Notes: a model not told the origin generated them from the sequence alone. A DNA stretch of 5,951 nt from Oscillospiraceae bacterium (GCA_017410745.1 JAFPPJ010000054.1:1-5951); one strand, 5' to 3'. Numbered from the stretch's first letter, positions 1 to 5,880 are shown. Numbers and translations are program-made.

Positions 1-186
1 GCTCAGCCTGCTGCTCCGAGAATAATACGACGGGTTTGTCGCAAATGCATATCGGGTGGGTGCAAGCTCAGCCTGCTGCTCCGAGAATAATACGACGGGT
101 TTGTCGCAAATGTGTATCGGGTGGGTGCAGGCTCAGCCTGCTGCTCCGAGGATAGTACGGCAGTCCCTCGCAAATGCGTATCGGGT
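1..186. repeat. 65-bp tandem repeat array, 2 full units plus a diverged third
   Basis: Units begin at 1, 66 and 131 with the shared start gctcagcctgctgctccgag. Units 1 and 2 differ at only three positions (48/113, 49/114 and 65/130). The third unit keeps its first 20 bases and the caaatgcgtatcgggt end but is diverged and one base shorter in the middle, and it stops matching near 186. Each unit contains a small inverted repeat (cgac, 6-base gap, gtcg at 28-41 in unit 1). The period is not a multiple of three, so successive copies would be read in different frames, which argues against a repeat protein. The first unit starts exactly at the window edge, so the array probably continues to the left. 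It is likely a non-coding intergenic repeat; function unknown. Confidence 0.93.
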
Positions 187-266
187 AACAGTCGCCTTTG
201 GCGACCGGGCAGCTGCGGGCTTGCCCGCCGAGGTAACAGTCGTCTTTGGCGGTGCGACCTTTTTTT
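185..266. repeat. Inverted-repeat block with a 48-bp direct repeat, ending in a T-tract
   Basis: The 19-base motif gtaacagtcgcctttggcg (185-203) recurs with one change at 233-251, a 48-bp offset. The first copy forms a perfect hairpin, gtcgcc-ttt-ggcgac (191-205). Between the copies lies gcgggc-tt-gcccgc (215-228), with the alternative pairing cggg-ca/tg-cccg (206-211 with 222-227). The second copy can fold with wobble pairs (239-253) and is followed by gcgacc and seven T residues (260-266). The block could act as a weak intrinsic terminator for transcription coming from the left, but no long stem sits directly against the T-tract. It may equally be the end of a dispersed intergenic element. 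The T-tract also lies just upstream of the -35 box, where AT-rich DNA can help promoter activity. Confidence 0.6.
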
Positions 267-275
267 GTATAGCTA

Positions 276-304
276 TTGAAATTTCTGTACAGATGTGTTA
301 TAAT
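276..304 (+). promoter_or_regulatory. Predicted sigma-A type promoter for the che operon
   Basis: A -35 box TTGAAA (276-281) and a perfect -10 box TATAAT (299-304) are separated by exactly 17 bases. A TG dinucleotide one base before the -10 (296-297) makes it an extended -10 promoter. Transcription would start near 311, giving a leader of about 42 nucleotides before cheA. The surrounding 260-320 segment is much more AT-rich than the neighbouring coding DNA, as expected for a promoter. I see no motility-sigma (sigma-D/sigma-28) consensus of the TAAA...GCCGATAT type here. The start site is inferred. Confidence 0.78.
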
Positions 305-323
305 ATATTATATATGACCTTTG

Positions 324-353
324 TTGACATTTGCCTGAGAGGGGGCTTGTCAG
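324..353 (+). promoter_or_regulatory. cheA ribosome binding site within a possible leader hairpin
   Basis: The purine run GAGAGGGGG (337-345) lies 8 bases before the cheA ATG and is a strong Shine-Dalgarno sequence. It sits inside a potential stem-loop: TGACA (325-329) pairs with TGTCA (348-352), and GCC (333-335) can pair with GGC (344-346), leaving much of the Shine-Dalgarno sequence in the apical loop. The stems are short, so the structure may be only marginally stable. Confidence 0.55.
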
Positions 354-2633
354 ATGGCAAGATTTGATGCGGGCATGGAATCCATGGCGGATATGTTCGT
401 GTTTGAGACGACCTCGCTGCTTGAGCAGCTTGAGCAGATACTGATGAAGACCGAATCGGAGAATTCCTTCGGCGATGAGGAGATCAATGAGATCTTCAGG
501 ATCATGCATACTATCAAGGGCTCATCTGCCATGATGGGTCTTGAGAATATGTCCCATCTTGCACATGCCGCAGAAGATCTGTTCTACATCATCCGTGAGG
601 ACAGACCGGAGATAAAGGATTCGTCCGAGCTCTATGACCTTATCTTCACCGCAAGCGACCTGCTGCGTGCAGAGCTCGATATGATAGGCGATGATACCCC
701 TCCCACGGATTTCTCCGAGGTGATGGACAATATCCATGCATATGCCGCAAAGCTCAAGGGCGACAAGAAGCCCGAACAGGCGCCGGAGGCAAAGGAAGAG
801 CCCCTCGTGCTCAAGGACGGCATGACAGCGGTCAGAGTACACTTTGAGGAGGGCACGGGCATGATCGCACTGCGTGCGGCGGTGCTGGTCAATTCCATAG
901 GTGCCATGTGCATATCGGTGAATACCATCCCCTCCGAGCTTGAAGGCGAGCAGGCGGAGAAGAAGATCGCAAGCGACGGTCTCGTTATATGCTTTGCTGC
1001 CGATGACCCGGATGCGGTCATGAGTGCGCTTTCCGAGGGCACAGCCGTGACATCCGTAGAGGAGATAAGCAGCGATGCACCGAAGCCCGTGAAGAAAAAG
1101 AAGAAGGAAAAGTCGGGAGAGGGCAGTCATCTGACCACCGTGCGCGTAATGTTCGAGCCGGACTGCAAGATGGAAAATCTGCGTGCGTTGATGGTGGTGA
1201 ACAATATCCGCGATGACTGTTCGGAGATATACTTCTCGCCCGAGAATATAGAAGAGGATCAGTCCACCGCTGCGATAATACGCACGGACGGCTTCATCAT
1301 ACGATACAAGTCCGAGCTCTCCGATGAGGAGATACTCAGACAGATAGGCGAGACCCCGTCGGTCAAGAGCGTGGATATGATAACCACCGAGACCGCCAAG
1401 AAGAAGGACGAGGGCGGCAGGCATGGCGAGACAAAGAAGCAGGTGAAGACCGAGAGGAAGCAGTCCCTCGTGTCGGTAAACCTTGCAAAGCTCGACCAGC
1501 TGCTGAATATGATGGGTGAGATCGTTATCGCGGAGGCGATGGTCACATCCAATCCCGACCTGAAGGGGCTCAAGCTCGATAATTTCCAGAAGGCTGCAAG
1601 ACAGCTGAGGAAGCTCAATTCCGAGATGCAGGACATAGTAATGTCCATCAGGATGGTGCCCATATCGGGCGCATTCAACAAAATGACAAGGATAGTCCGT
1701 GACATGAAGGTCAAGCTTGGCAAGGAAGCGGAGCTTGTTTTCGAGGGCGAGGACACAGAGGTGGACAAGTCCGTCATAGACAATCTCAACGACCCGCTGA
1801 TGCACATGGTGAGAAACTCCATGGATCACGGCATAGAGGACTGGCAGGACGAAAGACTTGCAGCGGGCAAGCCTCCTGTGGGCAAGATAACGCTTTCGGC
1901 ATATTCCTCCTCGGGCGAGGTGGTAATATCCGTATCGGACGACGGCAAGGGCATGGATCCGCAGAAGCTGCTTGCCAAGGCGGAGGCAAACGGCATACTC
2001 ACCAAGCCCCGTTCGGAGTATACCGACAAGGAGGCATACGGCCTCATCATGCTGCCGGGCTTCTCGACAAACGATGAGATCACCGAATACTCGGGCAGAG
2101 GCGTGGGCATGGACGTGGTGAAGCAGAGCATAGAAAAGCTGGGCGGCACTGTATCCGTGGATTCGCGCAAGGGCAGCGGCACCACCTTCACCATAAAGAT
2201 ACCGCTTTCGCTGTCTATCGTGGACGGCATGGAGGTATCGGTGGGCGCATCGATATTCACCATACCCATAAACTACATCAAGGAGTCCTTCAAGCTGCGT
2301 GACGGTCAGCTCATAACCGACACGGACGGCATGGAGATGATTATGATAAGAGGCGAATGCTTCCAGCTCATCAGGCTGTCTCAGCTGTATGAGCTGGAGG
2401 GCGGGTTCAGCGAGCTGTCGGACGGCATAATAATACTTGTGGAATCCGACGGCAGGAGCGCTTGCCTGTTCGCAGACGAGCTGATAGGCGAGCAGCAGGT
2501 CGTTATCAAGCCCTTCTCGCCGCTGCTGCTGGGCTTCGGCGTGAAGCAGAACGGCATGGCGGGCTGCTCGATACTCGGTGACGGCTCGATAACGATAATA
2601 CTGGATATATCCAATATACTTGCTGACAAATAA
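354..2633 (+). CDS. cheA: Chemotaxis histidine kinase CheA with two P2-like domains
   Basis: CheA is the cytoplasmic kinase of chemosensory arrays; it autophosphorylates in response to receptors and passes phosphate to response regulators. The 759 residues show P1 (about 1-125) with the phospho-acceptor His52 in MHTIKGSSAMMG. Two P2-like segments (about 155-240 and 258-345) resemble each other and are joined by a lysine-rich linker (247-253). A charged linker (347-370) leads to P3 dimerisation helices (about 371-435). The P4 ATPase domain has the N box DPLMHMVRNSMDHGIE (480-495), the G1 box DDGKGMD (529-535), an F-box-like LIMLPGFST (564-572), the G2 box GRGVGMDVV (581-589) and GSGTTF (607-612). 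P5, a CheW-like coupling domain, occupies about 618-759. All catalytic motifs look intact. The ATG at 354 follows a strong ribosome binding site by 8 bases. The gene is longer than the usual single-P2 CheA because of the extra P2-like domain. It is the first gene of the cluster, and the cheW ribosome binding site overlaps its stop codon. Confidence 0.98.
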   Translation: MARFDAGMESMADMFVFETTSLLEQLEQILMKTESENSFGDEEINEIFRIMHTIKGSSAMMGLENMSHLAHAAEDLFYIIREDRPEIKDSSELYDLIFTASDLLRAELDMIGDDTPPTDFSEVMDNIHAYAAKLKGDKKPEQAPEAKEEPLVLKDGMTAVRVHFEEGTGMIALRAAVLVNSIGAMCISVNTIPSELEGEQAEKKIASDGLVICFAADDPDAVMSALSEGTAVTSVEEISSDAPKPVKKKKKEKSGEGSHLTTVRVMFEPDCKMENLRALMVVNNIRDDCSEIYFSPENIEEDQSTAAIIRTDGFIIRYKSELSDEEILRQIGETPSVKSVDMITTETAKKKDEGGRHGETKKQVKTERKQSLVSVNLAKLDQLLNMMGEIVIAEAMVTSNPDLKGLKLDNFQKAARQLRKLNSEMQDIVMSIRMVPISGAFNKMTRIVRDMKVKLGKEAELVFEGEDTEVDKSVIDNLNDPLMHMVRNSMDHGIEDWQDERLAAGKPPVGKITLSAYSSSGEVVISVSDDGKGMDPQKLLAKAEANGILTKPRSEYTDKEAYGLIMLPGFSTNDEITEYSGRGVGMDVVKQSIEKLGGTVSVDSRKGSGTTFTIKIPLSLSIVDGMEVSVGASIFTIPINYIKESFKLRDGQLITDTDGMEMIMIRGECFQLIRLSQLYELEGGFSELSDGIIILVESDGRSACLFADELIGEQQVVIKPFSPLLLGFGVKQNGMAGCSILGDGSITIILDISNILADK

Positions 2634-2646
2634 GGGCGGTGATCGG

Positions 2647-3099
2647 ATGAACGGAGATTTTGCTGCACAGGGCGGTGAGGTGCTTACCTTCACTGTGGAC
2701 GATGTCATATACGGCATCGAGATAAAGTATGTAAATGAGATCATAGGTGTCGAGCAGATCACGGTCGTGCCTAAGGTGCCCGGATATATCAAGGGCGTTA
2801 TAAATATCCGAGGCAAGATAGTGCCGATAATCAGCGTGCGCCGCAGATTCGGCAAGGAGGAGATACCCTTTGACGAGCGCACATGCATAATCGTGCTCGA
2901 CTTTGACGAAAATCAGGTGGGCATAATAGTTGACCGTGTGCGTGAGGTCATCACGGCGAAGGCATCCGAGGTATGCGCTACGCCGACACAGAGCGGTGTC
3001 AATTCCAACCGCTACATCAAAAACATCATCGAGGACAAGAGCGGCATAAAGCTGCTGCTCAACTGTGAATCGCTGATATTTGAGAACAACGTGATGTGA
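2647..3099 (+). CDS. cheW: Chemotaxis adaptor protein CheW (first copy)
   Basis: CheW bridges chemoreceptors and the CheA P5 domain in the array. The 150-residue protein is one CheW domain: an N-terminal strand EVLTFTVDDVIYGIEI (11-26), then the signature INIRGKIVPIISVRRRFG (52-69), a VGIIVDRVREV segment (91-101), and a C-terminal LLLNCESL strand (136-143). Ser63 stands where most CheW proteins have Asp in the VIDLR motif. I chose ATG 2647 over the upstream in-frame TTG at 2620: the TTG lies inside cheA, whereas the ATG has a GGGCGGTGATC sequence starting right after the cheA TAA stop (2631-2633). That sequence matches part of the 16S anti-Shine-Dalgarno complement. The 13-base gap and the binding site abutting the cheA stop suggest translational coupling with cheA. 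The protein is soluble, with no signal peptide or membrane segment. Confidence 0.96.
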   Translation: MNGDFAAQGGEVLTFTVDDVIYGIEIKYVNEIIGVEQITVVPKVPGYIKGVINIRGKIVPIISVRRRFGKEEIPFDERTCIIVLDFDENQVGIIVDRVREVITAKASEVCATPTQSGVNSNRYIKNIIEDKSGIKLLLNCESLIFENNVM

Positions 3100-3142
3100 T
3101 CAGTATAAGCGGAACTTTACCCGGTACGGAGTATTCGGCGGT

Positions 3143-3222
3143 ATGGGGGCAGCGTCCCCATCAAGAAGGTGACAAAACGTCAGTTTTGTCACTCCTTCCC
3201 TGAACCCTATACCCTGAACCCT
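3143..3222. repeat. Structured intergenic element: two hairpins and a 14-bp direct repeat
   Basis: This lies in the 208-bp gap between cheW and cheR (3100-3307), which has no supportable gene. The first hairpin pairs atgggg (3143-3148) with ccccat (3156-3161). The second is a perfect 10-bp stem with a 4-base loop, gtgacaaaac-gtca-gttttgtcac (3169-3192), extendable by gaagg/ccttc (3165-3169 with 3194-3198) across a small bulge. It is followed by two copies of ccctgaaccct (3198-3208 and 3212-3222) offset by 14 bases. There is no T-tract after the strong stem, so it is not a standard intrinsic terminator. It resembles a dispersed palindromic intergenic element or an mRNA-processing or stabilising structure. 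The rest of the gap (about 3223-3292) is AT-rich, without a convincing promoter. Confidence 0.7.
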
Positions 3223-3292
3223 TTTCAGCCGCTTTGCATCATCATATGAAACATACAGAAATATACAAATAGACCTATATGATAAATCCTTG

Positions 3293-3310
3293 AAGGGAGG
3301 GAATGCTGTG
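3293..3310 (+). promoter_or_regulatory. cheR ribosome binding site that decides a GTG start
   Basis: AAGGGAGGG (3293-3301) is a strong Shine-Dalgarno sequence, 6-7 bases before GTG at 3308. The longer reading from TTG at 3290 would use the Shine-Dalgarno sequence itself as codons (Lys-Gly-Gly), so GTG 3308 is the better start. An ATG at 3303 is out of frame. Confidence 0.8.
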
Positions 3311-4120
3311 CTCAATTTGTCGGATGAGATGTTCGCAAAGCTTGCATACTATCTGCGGGCAAACTACGGCATAAATCTTGAGCAGAAGCGTACCCTTGCC
3401 GAAGGAAGGCTGTCACAGTCTGCGCTTAAAAAAGGCTTCCGCGATCTCGACGACTATGTATGCTTCGCATTCGATGAGAAGAGCGGCAAGGAACTGAGCA
3501 TAATCGTGAACAGGCTCACCACCAACCACACCTATTTCATGAGGGAGCCCGAGCACTTCAAGTTCCTTTCGTCGGTGATAATGCCGTATCTCGAGCAGAC
3601 GGTGGAGGACAAGGATCTGAGGATATGGTGCGCGGGCTGCTCTACGGGGCAGGAGGCCTATTCCATCGCGATGGTGATAGACGACTACTTCGGCTTCCGC
3701 AAGGCAGGCTGGGACTGCGTGGTGCTGGCTACCGATATCAATACCGAGGCGCTCCATGCGGCGAGTGATGCATGGTATCCCCCCGACGGCCTGACGGGAC
3801 TGTCCGAGGAGCAGGTAACGAGGTATTTCGAGAAGCAGACCGACGGCAGCTACCGCATATGCGAGAGCCTGCGCAATCAGGTGATATTCAAGCGGTTCAA
3901 CCTTATGGAGCCGATAGTATACAAGAAGCCCTTTGATCTTATCTCATGCAGGAACGTGACGATATATTTCGATCAGCAGACAAAGGACGGGCTGGTGGAG
4001 CGCTTCTACGACTGCACAAAGCCAGGCGGCTACCTTTTCATGGGGCACGCGGAGAACATAAGCAGATTTTCCGCATATGAGTATATACAGCCGGCGATAT
4101 TCCGCCGGCCGCCCGAATAG
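3308..4120 (+). CDS. cheR: Chemoreceptor glutamate methyltransferase CheR
   Basis: CheR uses S-adenosylmethionine to methylate glutamates on chemoreceptor cytoplasmic domains, raising kinase activity or resetting sensitivity during adaptation. The 270-residue protein has the usual CheR length and order. An N-terminal helical domain (about 1-65) leads to the TTNHTYFMREPEHF motif (71-84). The SAM-binding segment IWCAGCSTGQEAYSIAM (106-122) follows, then ATDIN (141-145), FDLISCRNVTIYFD (209-222), and PGGYLFMGHAENIS (239-251). The segment at about 156-198 corresponds to the beta-subdomain region of CheR proteins. No TPR or CheB fusion is present. Start is GTG 3308 (see the ribosome binding site entry). 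The next gene, a second cheW, begins 11 bases after the TAG stop, so the two are surely co-transcribed. No cheB or cheD, the usual adaptation partners, is in the window. Confidence 0.97.
   Translation: MLNLSDEMFAKLAYYLRANYGINLEQKRTLAEGRLSQSALKKGFRDLDDYVCFAFDEKSGKELSIIVNRLTTNHTYFMREPEHFKFLSSVIMPYLEQTVEDKDLRIWCAGCSTGQEAYSIAMVIDDYFGFRKAGWDCVVLATDINTEALHAASDAWYPPDGLTGLSEEQVTRYFEKQTDGSYRICESLRNQVIFKRFNLMEPIVYKKPFDLISCRNVTIYFDQQTKDGLVERFYDCTKPGGYLFMGHAENISRFSAYEYIQPAIFRRPPE
4090..4109 (+). other. GC-rich hairpin at the 3' end of cheR
   Basis: gccggcg (4090-4096) and cgccggc (4103-4109) form a perfect 7-bp stem with a 6-base loop within the last codons of cheR. It lies 11 bases before the Shine-Dalgarno sequence of the second cheW. 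No T-tract follows, so it is not a terminator. It could affect ribosome passage or mRNA stability at the cheR-cheW junction, or simply reflect the codons used. Confidence 0.5.
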
Positions 4121-4131
4121 GGAGGGATTAT

Positions 4132-4587
4132 ATGCAGAGCACCGAGGAAAAGTATCTGACATTCGAGGCAGGCGGCCTTTATGCAGTGCCTATCTGCCGG
4201 GTGAGGGAGATATTGAACAATACCGCGGGCATCACTCCAGTGCCCGGTTTCCCGTCATATGCGCGGGGGATAATACAGCTTCGCGGGGACGTTGTGCCCG
4301 TGATAGACCTCAGACGCAGATTCGGCGTGGAGGAGCCCGCCTCATTCTGCGTGGTGGTCATGGAAAATGAGATGACCGACGAGCCGGTAGGCTTTGCGGT
4401 GGACAGGGTATGCGCGGTGGAGGATATGCTCACCGACGACATAAAGAAGCCGCCCCGTCTTATCAAGGGAGCGGACTATATCGAAGGGGTATGCAGGAAG
4501 GATGACGCACTCGTGCTCATACTCTCGCCCGAACGGCTCGTGACCAAGGAATTCATGGATGCTGTGGGCTCTGCCCTGAAAAAGTGA
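4132..4587 (+). CDS. cheW: Chemotaxis adaptor protein CheW (second copy)
   Basis: This is a second, clearly different CheW-domain adaptor of 151 residues, expected to link receptors to CheA in the cytoplasm. The N-terminal strands are EKYLTFEAGGLYAVPI (6-21), followed by VREILNN and ITPVPGFPSYARG. The signature IIQLRGDVVPVIDLRRRFG (47-65) is close to the family consensus and keeps the Asp (59) that the first CheW lacks. VGFAVDRVCAVE (86-97) and a C-terminal LVLILSPERLV (127-137) complete the fold. The ATG follows GGAGGG (4121-4126) by 5 bases. The gene ends in three consecutive in-frame stops, TGA-TAA-TAA. The two CheW proteins share the fold but little sequence outside the signature, so they are old paralogues or were acquired separately, not a recent duplication. 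CheV is excluded because no receiver domain is attached. Confidence 0.97.
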   Translation: MQSTEEKYLTFEAGGLYAVPICRVREILNNTAGITPVPGFPSYARGIIQLRGDVVPVIDLRRRFGVEEPASFCVVVMENEMTDEPVGFAVDRVCAVEDMLTDDIKKPPRLIKGADYIEGVCRKDDALVLILSPERLVTKEFMDAVGSALKK

Positions 4588-4652
4588 TAATAAACGGCTT
4601 TATACTCGCTCAAGGGTGTGGCTGTTAATATATTTACAAGAGGAGAATATCA

Positions 4653-5846
4653 ATGCTTATTTTAGTAGTGAATGCTGGAAGCTCGTCGCTGAAGTATCAG
4701 CTTCTCGACATGGACGATGAGAGTGTGCTCGCAAAGGGCAACTGTGACCGTATAGGCATAGACGGCCATATCTCACATAAGGCAAAGGGCATATCTGTTG
4801 AGGAGGACGTAAGCTTCCCCACACATACAGAGGCATTTGCAAAGCTTGTGAGCGTGCTCACAGAGGGCGATGCCAAGGTCATCGACTCGCTCGACCAGAT
4901 AAAGGCTATCGGCAATCGCATAGTGCAGGGCGGCGACGTATTCAGCGAGACCGTTCTCGTTGACGACGAGGTCATCGACAAGATAGATGCACTTGCAGAG
5001 ATCGCACCCGTACACAATCACGGTGCAGCACTCGCACTCAGGGCATGTAAGAGCGTTATGCCCAATGTTCCCATGACAGTCGTATTCGATACTGCGTTCC
5101 ATCAGACCATGCCCGAAAAGGCATACCTCTTCGGCCTTCCCTATGAGGATTTCGAGAAGTATCATGTAAGGAAGTACGGCTTCCATGGCACATCCCACAG
5201 ATTCGTATCCGCTGCTGTAGCAGAGGCTATGGGCAAGGACAGGAAGGATCTCAAGATCGTGACCTGCCACCTCGGCAACGGTTCATCCATCTCTGCTGTA
5301 GAATACGGCAAGGTAATAGACACCACTATGGGCTTCACGCCTCTTGACGGCCTTCTCATGGGCACTCGCTGCGGTGCGGTAGACCCTTCCGCTGTGACAT
5401 ACGTTATGGAGAAGCACGGCTTCACACCCGCTGAGATGGCAGAGTACATGAACAAGAAGTCGGGTCTGCTCGGCATATCCGGCGTATCCTCCGACAACAG
5501 AGACGTGAGCAAGGCTGCGGCTGAGGGCAATCAGCGTGCAGAGCTGGCAAACTCCATGCTCAAGTATCAGGTCAAGAAGTACATCGGCGCATTCATGGCT
5601 GCCATGAACGGTGCAGACGCTATAGTATTTACGGGCGGCATCGGTGAGAACGACTGGCCCACAAGACAGGGCGCATGTGAGAACATGGAAGCTCTTGGCA
5701 TCAAGATCGACACCGAGCTCAACAAGACCGTAAGAGGCAAGCTGACAAAGATATCCGCTCCCGACAGCAAGGTAGAGGTATGGGTAGTACCTACCAACGA
5801 GGAGCTGCTCATAGCAAGAGATACACTCGAACTCATAAGCAAGTGA
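4653..5846 (+). CDS. ackA: Acetate kinase AckA
   Basis: AckA catalyses acetate + ATP = acetyl phosphate + ADP; in fermenting bacteria it runs toward acetate and makes ATP. The 397 residues match the family's usual length of about 400. Visible features are the signature LVVNAGSSSLKY (4-15, with Asn7 and Lys14), Arg89 in GNRIVQGG (87-94), APVHNH (118-123), VFDTAFHQTMP (144-154, with Asp146), YGFHGTSHRFV (175-185), CHLGNGSS (205-212, with His206 and Asn209), LMGTRCGAVDP (235-245, with Arg239), FTGGIGEN (326-333) and PTNEEL (380-385). All residues known to matter in the well-studied Methanosarcina enzyme have counterparts. The usual GHRVVHGG reads GNRIVQGG here. ATG 4653 is preceded by AAGAGGAG (4638-4645) at good spacing. 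It starts 65 bp after the second cheW, with no terminator between, and is followed by a strong terminator. Its usual partner pta is not in the window. Confidence 0.99.
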   Translation: MLILVVNAGSSSLKYQLLDMDDESVLAKGNCDRIGIDGHISHKAKGISVEEDVSFPTHTEAFAKLVSVLTEGDAKVIDSLDQIKAIGNRIVQGGDVFSETVLVDDEVIDKIDALAEIAPVHNHGAALALRACKSVMPNVPMTVVFDTAFHQTMPEKAYLFGLPYEDFEKYHVRKYGFHGTSHRFVSAAVAEAMGKDRKDLKIVTCHLGNGSSISAVEYGKVIDTTMGFTPLDGLLMGTRCGAVDPSAVTYVMEKHGFTPAEMAEYMNKKSGLLGISGVSSDNRDVSKAAAEGNQRAELANSMLKYQVKKYIGAFMAAMNGADAIVFTGGIGENDWPTRQGACENMEALGIKIDTELNKTVRGKLTKISAPDSKVEVWVVPTNEELLIARDTLELISK

Positions 5847-5880
5847 GTTTGTCAGTGGACAGATCGGCATCATAAAACTA

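Noticed and set aside
1..186. CRISPR array
   Set aside because: The units are contiguous near-identical 65-mers with no unique spacers between short repeats, and no cas gene is present.
324..329. Perfect -35-like TTGACA close to cheA
   Set aside because: No -10 box lies at a 16-18 base spacing, and a start there would fall inside cheA. The upstream TTGAAA/TATAAT pair is far better.
56..367. 103-codon + strand open frame across the repeats and promoter
   Set aside because: It runs through tandem repeats whose period is not a multiple of three, then through the promoter and into the cheA start. No homology or ribosome binding site supports it.
522..2888. Very long open frame on the minus strand opposite cheA (788 codons)
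   Set aside because: Its translation is rich in His, Leu, Tyr, Arg and Cys with no recognisable domain, and no Shine-Dalgarno sequence precedes its ATG. It mirrors the codon bias of cheA, which has all its catalytic motifs on the + strand.
3278..3283. TATGAT as a -10 box for cheR
   Set aside because: Only a poor -35 match (TACAGA) is in range and the start would fall on the Shine-Dalgarno sequence.
4077..4370. Small + strand open frame overlapping the end of cheR and the second cheW
   Set aside because: It is out of frame with two well-supported genes, has no ribosome binding site and no recognisable domain.
4623..4631. Extended -10-like TGTTAATAT before ackA
   Set aside because: No acceptable -35 box sits 16-18 bases upstream, and the implied start falls at the ribosome binding site. 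It could be a weak promoter, but it is not strong enough to annotate.
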